Shown: positions 51,527 to 60,441, counted from the stretch's first letter. The stretch is 64,000 nucleotides of DNA from Achromobacter animicus (GCF_902859585.1 NZ_CADIJM010000008.1:143976-207975), one strand, 5' to 3'. Program-made: numbers and translations. Notes: generated by a model from the letters alone, not told the origin.

Positions 51527-53215
51527 ATGAATCTCCGCTTTATTCCTGGCCTGGCCAACTTCCAGGGCATTACCCGCGAATCGGCGCGGCGTGACGTGAC
51601 CGCAGGGCTGAGCGTCGCCGCCGTGGCCCTGCCGGTCGGTCTGGCTTATTCCGCCATGATGGGCGTGCCGCCCGTCGCCGGCTTGTGGGCGGCCATTGCC
51701 GGCATGCTGGCGTATGCGTTCTTCGGTTCGTCGCGCACCCTCATCGTGGGTCCCGACACCGCCACCTGCACCCTGATTGCCGCCACGCTGACCGGCATGG
51801 CGCTGACCACGCCGGAAGCGCGTCTGCTCGGCGCCACCAGCATTGCGCTGACCGTGGGCGTGGGCTGCCTCATCGCGCGCGTCCTGCGGTTGGGCGTGCT
51901 GGCCAATCTGCTGTCGCGGCCCGTGCTCATCGGGTATATGGCAGGCGTCGCGATCACGCTGGCGATGTCGCAGCTCAGCGGCCTGACTGGCGTGGGACTG
52001 CGCAACAGCGGCCTCATTCATCCGTTCATGGAACTGTCGCACCGCCTGTCCGAGATCCGGCTGCCGACGCTGTTCCTCGGCCTGGCCTCCTGCATCTTCC
52101 TGGTCGTCGTCAAGCGCGTGCGGCCGTCGTGGCCCGGTCCCATCCTGCTGGTGGTGGCGACCTGCGTGCTGTCCTGGCTGTTCAATTTTCCGGCGCTGGG
52201 CATCGCGGTGGTGGGCGACGTGCCGGCCGGACTGCCGTCCTTCAATCTGCCGGTCAGCCTGGAAGGCGTGGACGGCATCCTGCTGGGCGCGGCGGGCGTT
52301 CTGGTCGTCAGTTTTTCCAGCGGCATCGTGACCGCGCGGAGCTTTGCAGCGCGCACCGGCGAGCACGTGGATCCCAATCGCGAGCTTGTGGGTTTTGGCG
52401 CGGCCAACGTGGCGGCCGGGCTGTTCCAAGGCTATGTCGTGACGGGCGCGGACTCGCGCACGGCGGTCGGGCTGGTGGCCGGGGGATCGTCGCCGCTGGT
52501 CAGCATCAGCGCGGCGGCCGCGCTGGCCGTCGTGGTGGGTCTGTTGAGCGCGCCGCTGTACTGGCTGCCGCAGTTTGCGCTGTCCGCCATCCTGCTGCTG
52601 GCTGCGGCCAGCCTGTTCGATTGGCAGGCCTTCAAGCGGCTGGCGCGCATTTCGCGGATCGAGCTTGCATTCGGCGTGTTGGCCGCCGTGGGGGTGGTGG
52701 GATTCGGCGTGTTGCAAGGCGTGGCCGTCTCGGTGGGCGCGACGCTGCTCTACGCCATGTACGTGTCCGGCAATCCCCGCGATGCGCTGCTGGGCCGGCT
52801 GCCCGGTGAAACCGTGCTGGGCAAGCTGCATCTGAATCCGGAAGCCAAGCCCGTCCCCGGCGCCGTGATCTGGCTGTTCGAATCCTCGGTCTGGTTCTTC
52901 AATGCGGACGCCTTCCGCCGCCGCGCCCGCGAAATCATCGAGCAGGCGGGCGACGTGCGCTGGTTCGTGCTGGACGCCGAGGCCATGACGCAGGCCGACG
53001 CGGACGCGGTCGAGGCGCTGTATGAACTGAAGCGCAATCTGGACGAGCGCGGCATCACGCTGCTGGTGGCCGGCGGCCACGGCAAGTTTCGCGAGGCGCT
53101 GCAGCGTTCGGGGCTGGTCAAGAAGATCGGGCCGGACAGAATCTTCGGCAGCCCGGAACAGGCGGTCGACGCCATCGAGCGCTGGCGCCGGGGCGGGCCG
53201 GCGACGCTGGCCTGA
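51527..53215 (+). CDS. SulP-family anion transporter
   Basis: The 562-residue membrane protein has 12-14 helices and a C-terminal STAS domain (about 455-550, WFVLDAEAMTQADADAVEAL). GLSVAAVALPVGLAYSAMMG is the SulP signature. Known substrates of the family include sulfate, bicarbonate, dicarboxylates and others, and which one is used here is not decided. It is convergent with fabI across the palindrome field. Confidence 0.9.
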   Translation: MNLRFIPGLANFQGITRESARRDVTAGLSVAAVALPVGLAYSAMMGVPPVAGLWAAIAGMLAYAFFGSSRTLIVGPDTATCTLIAATLTGMALTTPEARLLGATSIALTVGVGCLIARVLRLGVLANLLSRPVLIGYMAGVAITLAMSQLSGLTGVGLRNSGLIHPFMELSHRLSEIRLPTLFLGLASCIFLVVVKRVRPSWPGPILLVVATCVLSWLFNFPALGIAVVGDVPAGLPSFNLPVSLEGVDGILLGAAGVLVVSFSSGIVTARSFAARTGEHVDPNRELVGFGAANVAAGLFQGYVVTGADSRTAVGLVAGGSSPLVSISAAAALAVVVGLLSAPLYWLPQFALSAILLLAAASLFDWQAFKRLARISRIELAFGVLAAVGVVGFGVLQGVAVSVGATLLYAMYVSGNPRDALLGRLPGETVLGKLHLNPEAKPVPGAVIWLFESSVWFFNADAFRRRAREIIEQAGDVRWFVLDAEAMTQADADAVEALYELKRNLDERGITLLVAGGHGKFREALQRSGLVKKIGPDRIFGSPEQAVDAIERWRRGGPATLA

Positions 53216-53220
53216 CCTTC

Positions 53221-53424
53221 AAATGACCGGGGGTGTCCTACACCAATCGAATGACCGGGGTGTCTGACACCCTGGAGAGTCGCCCTATGCGCGTCGACGC
53301 CGCATGCAGGGTGTCTGACACCCAGCGCAAGCAGAATGACCGGGGTGTCTGACACCCTGAAGAATCGCCCTATGCACGTCGACGCTGCATGCAGGGTGTC
53401 TGACACCCCGCGAGTGTCAGACAC
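53221..53424. repeat. Field of GGTGTC/GACACC palindromes with an 85-bp tandem duplication
   Basis: Four perfect copies of GGGTGTCTGACACCC (53258, 53309, 53343 and 53394), one degenerate copy (53232-53244) and one variant GTGTCAGACAC (53414-53424) lie between the convergent sulP and fabI genes. A 74-bp block is repeated with only four differences at a period of 85 bp (53250-53323 and 53335-53408). The blocks also contain GTCGACG and GCATGC palindromes. No coding frame or T-runs go with it. Confidence 0.9.
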
Positions 53425-53430
53425 CCCGCG

Positions 53431-54204
53431 TCAATCAATGATGTGATACCCGCCGTCGATGTACAGCGTCTGCCCCGTCATCAGCCGCGCCGAATCCGTG
53501 GCCAGCCACGCAGTCGCTTCGCCCACATCATCAATCGACACCAGACTACGCGCCGGCGCCTTCGCCTGCGCGCGATCCAGCATCGTGTCGAACTCCGCGA
53601 TGCCGGACGCGGCGCGCGTCTTCAGCGGACCCGGCGAGATCGCATGCACGCGGATCCCTTGCGGACCCAGCTCGGCCGCCAGGTAACGCGTGGCGGATTC
53701 CAGGGCGGCTTTCACTGGTCCCATCATGTTGTAGTGCTCGACCACCATCTGCGAGCCGTAGTAACTCATGCAGAAGAGGGCGCCGCCATTGCGCATCAGG
53801 GGCTCGGCCAGCTTGGCCATGCGGATGAAAGACCAGCACGACACGTCCATCGCCTGAAGAAATCCCGCGCGCGAGCAATCCGTGACGCGCCCGTGCAGAT
53901 CGTCGCGCGGGGCAAACGCGACCGAATGCAGCACGAAATCCAGCGCGCCCCATTCGTCCGTGATGCGGCTGAAGACGGCTTCCAGCTCGCCGTCGTTCAG
54001 CAAGTTCATGGGCATCAGCAATGGCGCTTGAACCTGCTGCGCCAACGGCGCCACGTGCGGCAGGGCCTTGTCGTTCAGGTAGGTGACCGCCAGTTCGGCC
54101 CCCATGGCGCGAAACGCCTTGGCGCATCCCCACGCGATGGAGTCGGCGTTGGCGATACCGGTCACCAGCCCGCGCTTGCCGGCCAGCGGCAGGTGCGCGC
54201 TCAT
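53431..54204 (-). CDS. fabI: Enoyl-ACP reductase (FabI-type SDR)
   Basis: The 257-residue short-chain dehydrogenase has KRGLVTGIANADSIAWGCAK, the FabI NAD loop, and the catalytic pair Tyr158-x6-Lys165 in HYNMMGPVK with the first conserved Tyr at SYYG (148-149). It would reduce trans-2-enoyl-ACP, though the adjacent acyl-phosphate genes hint at a more special role. I start at MSAHLPLAGKRG (54204), overlapping the ackA stop by 4 bp. Another FabI may exist elsewhere; this copy is not with other fab genes. Confidence 0.88.
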   Translation of the reverse strand: MSAHLPLAGKRGLVTGIANADSIAWGCAKAFRAMGAELAVTYLNDKALPHVAPLAQQVQAPLLMPMNLLNDGELEAVFSRITDEWGALDFVLHSVAFAPRDDLHGRVTDCSRAGFLQAMDVSCWSFIRMAKLAEPLMRNGGALFCMSYYGSQMVVEHYNMMGPVKAALESATRYLAAELGPQGIRVHAISPGPLKTRAASGIAEFDTMLDRAQAKAPARSLVSIDDVGEATAWLATDSARLMTGQTLYIDGGYHIID

Positions 54205-55385
54205 CGCTGCCTCACGAGCGCGAGCGTGTGCTGCGCGATGACCAGCTCTTCGTTCGTGCGCACCACGTAGACGCCGATGCGGCTGTCGTCGGCCGAGATG
54301 CGCGGCCCGTGGCGGGCGTTGCGCTCGGGGTCCAGCTTGATGCCCAGCCAGCCCCAATGCTCGCTGATCGCCTGACGGATCTCGGCCGAGTTTTCGCCGA
54401 CGCCCGCCGTGAAGACGATGCCGTCGATGCCGTTCGTCGCGCAGCCCAGGCCGATCATGCCTTCGGCCACGCGCCACGCGAAATACTTCAGGGCCAGCTT
54501 GGCCGACGGTGCATTGCTGGCCAGCAGTTCGCGCATGTCGTTGCTGATGCCCGACAGGCCCTTCATGCCGCAATCGTGATACAGCATGTGCTCGATCTCG
54601 TCGTGGCTCATGCCCTGTTCCATCATCCACAGCACCACGCCGGGATCCAGGCGGCCAGGGCGCGTGCCCATCGGCAGACCTTCCAGCGCGGTGAAGCCCA
54701 TGGTGCTGTCCACGCTCTTGCCCTGGTGCATGACGCAGGCCGATACGCCAGAGCCCAGGTGGGCGACGACGATCTTGCCCATCGCGATGTCGGGCAGCGT
54801 CTGCTTCAGGCGCTGTGCGATGTATTCATAGGACAGCCCATGAAAGCCGTAGCGGCGCACGCCTTCCAGATACAGGCGCTCGGGCAGCGCATAGCGGTCC
54901 GCGACGTCGGAATGGCTGCGGTGGAACGCCGTGTCGAAGCAGGCGACCTGCGGAATCCACGGCCGTCGCTCGCGAATGACGCGAATCGGCGCCAGGTTGT
55001 TGGGCTGATGCAGCGGCGCGAGCGGCGTGAAGGTTTCAAGCCGGGCCAGGATGTCGTCGTCGATCAGCACCGGCTCGGACAGATCCGGCCCGCCATGGAC
55101 CACGCGATGCCCCACTGCGAGCGGCGCGCCGCCCAGGTGGCCGCTCAGCCACGTGCCGACGACTTCCTGCGCGTTGGGCACGTCGGGGGCGTGGCTGGGC
55201 GCGATGTCGCGTTCGACCAGCGTCTCGCCCACCGCGTCGCGCACGCGCAGGCGCGGATGCGTGGTGCCGATGCCTTCAAGCTGGCCGCCCAGCCGGGGCG
55301 CCAGTTCATGCTTGTCGTCGATGTCGTACAGGTAGAACTTGATGCTGGAACTGCCGGCGTTGATGACGAGGATGGTGTCGCTCAT
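54201..55385 (-). CDS. ackA: Acetate (short-chain acyl) kinase
   Basis: The 394-residue ASKHA-fold enzyme begins MSDTILVINAGSSSIKFYLY and has AHLGSGVSACVMHQGKSVD and FTAGVGENSAEIRQ, the phosphate- and nucleotide-binding signatures. It interconverts acetyl phosphate and acetate with ATP/ADP; propionate or butyrate are possible substrates too. It lies 68 bp after pta and overlaps fabI. I start at 55385. Confidence 0.94.
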   Translation of the reverse strand: MSDTILVINAGSSSIKFYLYDIDDKHELAPRLGGQLEGIGTTHPRLRVRDAVGETLVERDIAPSHAPDVPNAQEVVGTWLSGHLGGAPLAVGHRVVHGGPDLSEPVLIDDDILARLETFTPLAPLHQPNNLAPIRVIRERRPWIPQVACFDTAFHRSHSDVADRYALPERLYLEGVRRYGFHGLSYEYIAQRLKQTLPDIAMGKIVVAHLGSGVSACVMHQGKSVDSTMGFTALEGLPMGTRPGRLDPGVVLWMMEQGMSHDEIEHMLYHDCGMKGLSGISNDMRELLASNAPSAKLALKYFAWRVAEGMIGLGCATNGIDGIVFTAGVGENSAEIRQAISEHWGWLGIKLDPERNARHGPRISADDSRIGVYVVRTNEELVIAQHTLALVRQR

Positions 55386-55453
55386 GGCGGTGTGCTTCCA
55401 CGTTGAGACAAGTCGCGCGGCGGCCCGCGGGGGCAGGCCGGGGCTGGGAATGA

Positions 55454-56398
55454 TCAGGCCAGCGGTCTGGCCTGCTGCTGGGCAAGGTGGTTGGCGTAGA
55501 TCGCCGCCACCGCGCACGACGCCAGGCGCGAACGCGGGCCGTCTGCGCGGCTGGTCAGGATGATCGGCACGCGTGCGCCCAGCACGATGCCGGCCGCCTC
55601 GGCGTTGGCGAGGAAGGTCAGGTTCTTGGCCAGCATGTTGCCGGCTTCCAGATCGGGCACCACCAGCACCTGGGCCACGCCGGCCACCGGCGAGCGGATG
55701 CCCTTGATGCGCGCGGCGTCGGGGCTGATCGCGTTGTCCAGCGCCAGCGGGCCGTCCAGCACGCCGCCCGCGATCTGGCCGCGGTCGGCCATCTTGCACA
55801 GGGCGGCCGCCTCGATGGTGCTGGGGATGCTGGGGGTGACCTGTTCGACCGCCGACAGGATCGCCACGCGCGGTTCGCCCAGCCCCAATCCCAGATGCAG
55901 GTCGATCACGTTGCGGATGATGTCGGCCTTGGTTTCCAGATCCGGAAAGATGTTGATGGCCGCGTCGGTGATGAACAGCGGCTCGGCGTAGGTCGGCACT
56001 TCCATGATGAACACATGGCTGATGCGCCGGCCGCTGCGCAGGCCGGTGGCGCGCGCCACGACTTCGTGCATCAGCTCGTCGGTGTGCAGGCTGCCCTTCA
56101 TCAACAGGGAGGCCTCGCCGCTGCGCACCAGCGCCACGGCGGACTCCGCGGCGGCATGGCTGTGCGGCGCATCGACGATGCGGGCGTCGCCCAGGTTCAG
56201 CTTGAACTGCGCGGCCGTGTCGCGGATCTTGCCTTCGGGACCGACCAGGATGGGTCGCAGCAGGCCCAGATCGCGCGCTTCCAGCGCGGCCGACAGCGAC
56301 GGTTCATCGCAGGGATGGGCGATCGCGCAGGGCGCCGCCTCCAGCGTTTGCGCGCGCGCGATGAGTTTGTCGTAGTGCGTGGACGTCGGGAGGCTCAT
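55454..56398 (-). CDS. pta: Phosphate acetyl/butyryltransferase
   Basis: The 314-residue protein is the short, single-domain Pta/Ptb form. It has SLLMKGSLHTDELMHEVV, FITDAAINIFPDLETKADII and VLVVPDLEAGNMLAKNL, typical of the family. It converts acyl-CoA plus phosphate to acyl-phosphate and CoA. Sequence does not separate acetyl from butyryl specificity. It sits 5 bp after the DUF3141 gene. Confidence 0.93.
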   Translation of the reverse strand: MSLPTSTHYDKLIARAQTLEAAPCAIAHPCDEPSLSAALEARDLGLLRPILVGPEGKIRDTAAQFKLNLGDARIVDAPHSHAAAESAVALVRSGEASLLMKGSLHTDELMHEVVARATGLRSGRRISHVFIMEVPTYAEPLFITDAAINIFPDLETKADIIRNVIDLHLGLGLGEPRVAILSAVEQVTPSIPSTIEAAALCKMADRGQIAGGVLDGPLALDNAISPDAARIKGIRSPVAGVAQVLVVPDLEAGNMLAKNLTFLANAEAAGIVLGARVPIILTSRADGPRSRLASCAVAAIYANHLAQQQARPLA

Positions 56399-56403
56399 GG
56401 GTC

Positions 56404-59091
56404 TCAGGCCTTGGCAGGTTGACGGGCGGCGGCCGCGCGCTTGGCGGGCGCCTTGGCCGGGGTCGCGTCCGCGCCAGACTTGGACGCGGACTTGGCTGCG
56501 GACTTTGATACGGACTTGGACGCTGTCTTGGCGGCGCCATTGGCCGCGCCATTGGCCGCAGTCTTGGCTGCAGTCTTGGATGCTTTAGCTGCCGGCTTTG
56601 CCGGGGCCTTCGATGCCGTTTTGGACGCGCCGTTGGACGTGCCGTTGGACGCCCCGTTGGACGCGGCGTTCGACGCAACCTTCTTCGACGCGGACGGCGC
56701 AGCCTTCGATGCGACCTTCTTCGATGCGGACGGCGCGGCCTTCTTGGGCGGCTCCGCCTCATTCACGGCCTTACCCGCCGCATCAGGATGCGGCCGGGCG
56801 GTCTTGGCGGGCACCTCGGCTGCCAGGTCGACCAGATCCTGGACCGGATAGGGGGACTTCGTGGCGGCGGCGCCGCGCGACGCGGCAGGCGCCTGACCCT
56901 GTCCGCGCCGCTGCGCGCGGCGTTCGGCCGCTTCGAAGATGCGCTCCATTTCGTTCAGGCTTTCGCGCGCCGCGTCGCTCAGCGGCTCGGCGGCTTCCAG
57001 GACGCCCTTCATCGCGACCAGGCTGGCGCGGATCTCCGCGGCCGATGAGTCTTCCAGAAGACGCGGCATCGCTTGAATGGCGGCGTCCGAATCCAGCGTC
57101 ATCATCAAGGCCTGTTCGCGGATCACGTCCTTGAACGCCTCCAGCGTCAGCGCGTTGTCGGCTTCGGCGCGCATCTTGCGGATGAGCGCGAAGCTGCGCT
57201 CGTCCAGGCCGCCCTCGGCGCCGGACACATACAACAGCATCCGGATCGCAGCCACGCGCAGACCGCCTTCCTGCAGCATCGAGCGCAGTTCCGCGGCGCG
57301 GTCTTCCATGAAGCGGCGGTGCTCCGGCGATACGCCCGGGTGCCGGCGCGGCGGGCCGGACTTGGCGCCCAGGCCGGCCAGATCCTGCACGACCGGCGAT
57401 CCATACACGCTCATGAAGGTGCGCTCGTCGGCGGAATCGCGCAGTTCCTGCCAGATGTTCAGGCTGGTCTCGATCCAGTTCGAGAACATTTCCTGCGCCA
57501 CCACGAACGGATTGGTGGGCGCGGCCTGCTGCCGGTTCTCGCGCACCTGTTCGGCCACCTTGGCGATGGGCGCGATGACCGGGTTGCGGTCGGAAATCAG
57601 TTCGTAGGGCAGGCGCAGCGGGTGCATGCGCTGCATCCACTCGGCCGATTGCGGCGTCACCATGGCGCGCAGCCAGGGCTGCACGAAGCTGCGGTACATG
57701 CCCAGGTTGATGTCCGAGATGCGGGCCACCGCGGCAAAGCGCTGGTCGTCTTCTTCCTTGCGGTCGACGATGGCGCGCACGTCGTCCAGCTTGCGCTGTT
57801 CGAAGGACAGCACGTAGTTGCCGAAAGCCAGATCGGCGTTGGGCGTGTCGGGCGTCTTGTCGGCGATTTCGGCCTGGTAGATGCCCGGCGGCAGCACATC
57901 GATCATGTCGATGTTGGAGGTGAATTCCTGGTGTTCCTTGCGCGCCACGCTGCCGGACACGAAGATGCCCAGGTGGCCGATGCTTTCGTGAATGGCGTAG
58001 ACGATGGTCTGGCCGTGGGCCAGGACTTCGGCTTCGTTCTGGTAGAGATCGGGAATCCAGCCCAGCGCCTGCGGCGGCGGGGTGATGTTGTCGCCCTTGG
58101 AGCAGAACACCACGATGGGCGAGCGGATGTTGCGCAGGTCGATGCGGATGCCGTCGGAGGTCACCAGGCCGGCGGTCGCCAGGCGGTTGCCGACGAACAG
58201 GTTGTCGACGATGTACTGGATTTCGGGGCCATTCAGGAAGACGTGGCCGCCCCACCATTTTTCAAAGCTGAGGTAGCGGTCGGCTTCGGTGTCGACCTTG
58301 GAATACAGGTTGTACTGCTTGGACCACAGGGTGTTGGCCGGATTGAGGTTCTCGAAGTTCTGCACCAGCCAGGCGCCGTCGAACTTGCCGTTGCCCAGGT
58401 CGCTGGTCATGGCCGTGAGCCAGCTTCCGCCCAGCAGGCCGCCCGCGTAGCGCATGGGATTCATGCCGCGCCAGCCCGCCCAGTACGAGAGCGGTGCGCC
58501 CGCGACGATGATCGGCCCGAACAGTTCAGGACGCACCGCCGCGGTCATCATGATCTGCCAGCCCGCCTGGCAATTGGCCACGACGACGGGCTTGCCCTCG
58601 GCATCCGGGTGCAGCGCAATGATTTCTTCCAGGAACCGCGCCTCGGCCATCATCACGTCTTCGACGGTCTGGGTGGGCATGGGCTGCGGCAGGAACGTCG
58701 CAAAGTAGCAGGGATGCCCCGCGCGCACCGCCACGCCGATTTCGCTCTCCGGCTTGAAGCCGCCAATGCCCGGCCCGTGGCCCGCGCGCGGATCCACCAC
58801 CAGAAAGGGGCGCTTGATCGGGTCCGTTTCCACGCCGGCCGGCGGCTTGATCCGCAAGAGGCCGTAATTGACGGGACGGGGCAGCTCGCGGCCATCCAGC
58901 ACCAGCTCGAATTCCATGCTCAGCACGTTCGGCGCGCGCTTGGCCATGTGTTCGTGATACTGGTTGCCGCGCTGGCGCATCACGTCTGCGTAAAGCACGC
59001 CGCGCTGCCAGGCGTCCACGGCGTATTCGTAGGCGGCCGTCCAGGGGTTGAGGGACGGGGCGAGCGTGTGATCGGTGCCGGATGCGGCCAT
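56404..59091 (-). CDS. DUF3141 PhaC-like hydrolase/acyltransferase with H1-like tail
   Basis: The 895-residue protein has an alpha/beta-hydrolase domain (about 50-400) resembling poly-hydroxyalkanoate synthase: a cysteine nucleophile in ANCQAGW (Cys174), Asp334 in CSKGDNITPP and His373 in IGHLGIF. This is the C-D-H order of PhaC, not the serine triad of esterases. A helical region of unknown role follows (400-780). The last 113 residues (783-895) are almost entirely Ala, Lys, Ser, Pro and Asn, like histone H1, AlgP or PhaF tails that bind DNA. AGGAG precedes the ATG. It heads the DUF3141-pta-ackA-fabI unit. PHA-like polymer synthesis or degradation is an inference only. Confidence 0.88.
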   Translation of the reverse strand: MAASGTDHTLAPSLNPWTAAYEYAVDAWQRGVLYADVMRQRGNQYHEHMAKRAPNVLSMEFELVLDGRELPRPVNYGLLRIKPPAGVETDPIKRPFLVVDPRAGHGPGIGGFKPESEIGVAVRAGHPCYFATFLPQPMPTQTVEDVMMAEARFLEEIIALHPDAEGKPVVVANCQAGWQIMMTAAVRPELFGPIIVAGAPLSYWAGWRGMNPMRYAGGLLGGSWLTAMTSDLGNGKFDGAWLVQNFENLNPANTLWSKQYNLYSKVDTEADRYLSFEKWWGGHVFLNGPEIQYIVDNLFVGNRLATAGLVTSDGIRIDLRNIRSPIVVFCSKGDNITPPPQALGWIPDLYQNEAEVLAHGQTIVYAIHESIGHLGIFVSGSVARKEHQEFTSNIDMIDVLPPGIYQAEIADKTPDTPNADLAFGNYVLSFEQRKLDDVRAIVDRKEEDDQRFAAVARISDINLGMYRSFVQPWLRAMVTPQSAEWMQRMHPLRLPYELISDRNPVIAPIAKVAEQVRENRQQAAPTNPFVVAQEMFSNWIETSLNIWQELRDSADERTFMSVYGSPVVQDLAGLGAKSGPPRRHPGVSPEHRRFMEDRAAELRSMLQEGGLRVAAIRMLLYVSGAEGGLDERSFALIRKMRAEADNALTLEAFKDVIREQALMMTLDSDAAIQAMPRLLEDSSAAEIRASLVAMKGVLEAAEPLSDAARESLNEMERIFEAAERRAQRRGQGQAPAASRGAAATKSPYPVQDLVDLAAEVPAKTARPHPDAAGKAVNEAEPPKKAAPSASKKVASKAAPSASKKVASNAASNGASNGTSNGASKTASKAPAKPAAKASKTAAKTAANGAANGAAKTASKSVSKSAAKSASKSGADATPAKAPAKRAAAARQPAKA
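56675..56746 (-). repeat. 36-bp tandem repeat in the DUF3141 tail
   Basis: Two 36-bp units (30 of 36 bases identical) encode two copies of AAPSASKKVAS followed by K or N. The rest of the tail-coding region (56407-56750) is also made of short in-frame near-repeats, so its length is likely to vary between strains. Confidence 0.75.
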
Positions 59092-59171
59092 GGCGATCTC
59101 CTGTAATGAGCTGCCGGCGACAGATGGCCGCCGAGCCGGTCCCCAGTGGAACCGGCGAAATTGACCTCCCC

Positions 59172-59200
59172 ATTACACCGCAACGGATGGTGCGGTGCAA
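59172..59200 (-). promoter_or_regulatory. Promoter of the DUF3141 operon with embedded inverted repeat
   Basis: On the minus strand TTGCAC, 17 bases, TGTAAT: ideal spacing and a -10 with five of six matches. Within it, CACCGCA and TGCGGTG (59176-59182 and 59191-59197) form a perfect 7-bp inverted repeat around an 8-bp spacer, spanning the -35 to -10 region. A repressor bound there would block RNA polymerase. The start codon is 74-80 bp downstream. Confidence 0.55.
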
Positions 59201-59244
59201 CATCAGAACGATTTGCGGGGCGTCAAAAGGCCGATCATGCCGGC

Positions 59245-59652
59245 TCAATCGGACTGATGGCAGACCGCTTCGACGCGGTTGCCGTCCGGGTCCAGCAGAA
59301 AGGCAGCGTAATACAGGGGATGGAAATGCGCGCGCACGCCGGGTGCGCCGTCGTCTCGGCCGCCGTGCGCCAGGCCGGCGGCATGGAAAGCGTCGACGGC
59401 CGCCCGGGTGGGCGCCTTGAAGCACCAGTGGCGCCGGGCGGCGGATGCGGGATCGGGAGAAGCGTCGGGGGTGGCGAACACCGACAGATAGGTATGGCCG
59501 CTGTCGCCGGGACCACAGCGCTCGCCGTATCCCATCGCGTCGGGACGGTCGTAGACCTTGTCCGCGCCCAGCGCCCGCATGATGGCGTCGTAGAACGGGC
59601 GGGCGGCGTCCAGGCGGGCGACGGTGATGGAGACGTGATCCAGCAGCTGCAT
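59245..59652 (-). CDS. VOC-family (glyoxalase-like) protein
   Basis: The 135-residue product is a single beta-alpha-beta-beta-beta unit pair of the vicinal-oxygen-chelate fold: MQLLDHVSITVARLDAARPF at the start and YYAAFLLDPDGNRVEAVCH at the end supply likely metal ligands (His and Glu). Reaction is unknown. It lies 25 bp after the yfcF-like gene on the same strand and upstream of the DUF3141 promoter. Confidence 0.85.
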   Translation of the reverse strand: MQLLDHVSITVARLDAARPFYDAIMRALGADKVYDRPDAMGYGERCGPGDSGHTYLSVFATPDASPDPASAARRHWCFKAPTRAAVDAFHAAGLAHGGRDDGAPGVRAHFHPLYYAAFLLDPDGNRVEAVCHQSD

Positions 59653-59677
59653 CGCGGCGCCTTGGATGAGGGTCAGG

Positions 59678-60310
59678 TCACCGCGCGGCGGCGTTGTGTT
59701 CCAGCCATTTCTGGACGGCGGGCCGTTGCCATTGGGCGTCGGCGTAGGCGCGCAGCGTGTCGGGCAGGTCGTCGTTCGACAGGCGCTTGAGCATGACCGC
59801 CAGATCGGTGTCGGCGATGCACCATTTGTCGAACAGGGTCGTCTGGCCGACGCCGACCAGATAGCTGGCCACGCGGATCAGCTTGGCGGCGGCTGCATGG
59901 GCGTCGTCGGACAGCGGCGGGCCGGCTTCGCCGTAGAACACGGTTTCCGTGGGACGTTCCTGGCGCAGGGCGCCTAGGTCGCTGCGCAGCCAGGCCTGCA
60001 ACTGGCGCGCGCGGGCGCGTTCCTGCAGGGCGGACGGAAACAGGGCGGTGTGTTCGGGCGGGGGAAAGGCTTCTTCCAAATATTCGGCGATAACGCTGGA
60101 TTCGGTCAGGTTGAAGTCCGCGTGGGTCAGCGCCGGCACCCGCGCGGTGAGCGCGCGGCACTGGAACGGCTGCATGCGCTGTTCGCCAGCGCCCAGGTCG
60201 ATGGGACGCACTTCGAAAGGCAGTTGCTTTTCGGTCAGCGCCACATAGACCGACATGGCGTACGGGCTGAGAAACAGGGAATCGACGTATAGCGTAATCG
60301 GGGCGCCCAA
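59678..60310 (-). CDS. yfcF: YfcF-type glutathione transferase
   Basis: The 210-residue protein matches E. coli YfcF along its length, for example ITLYVDSLFLSPYAMSVYVA, ESSVIAEYLEEAFPPPE, RARARQLQAWLRSDL, FDKWCIADTDLA and YADAQWQRPAVQKWL. It is a cytoplasmic GST with glutathione-dependent peroxidase-type activity in E. coli. It is probably co-transcribed with the VOC gene. Confidence 0.88.
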   Translation of the reverse strand: MGAPITLYVDSLFLSPYAMSVYVALTEKQLPFEVRPIDLGAGEQRMQPFQCRALTARVPALTHADFNLTESSVIAEYLEEAFPPPEHTALFPSALQERARARQLQAWLRSDLGALRQERPTETVFYGEAGPPLSDDAHAAAAKLIRVASYLVGVGQTTLFDKWCIADTDLAVMLKRLSNDDLPDTLRAYADAQWQRPAVQKWLEHNAAAR

Positions 60311-60441
60311 AGCTTGTCTCCGGTCAGGCGAAGTAACGTATGGTCAGGCCGCGCGGGGCGGCTGGTTTGCAAAGCGTAACGCAAGTGCAATGCGGACGTG
60401 TCGCGCGGGCGCGTCAGTCCGCAAAGGTCAGCCTGCAAAGG

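Noticed and set aside
53221-53424. CRISPR array
   Set aside because: The repeats are short perfect palindromes with spacings alternating between about 36 and 19 bp, and the sequence between them is itself duplicated. There are no unique equal-length spacers and no cas genes.
57073-59106. A 677-codon plus-strand open frame opposite the DUF3141 gene
   Set aside because: Composition is typical of antisense GC-rich sequence, and the minus-strand protein has a coherent catalytic triad and ribosome site.
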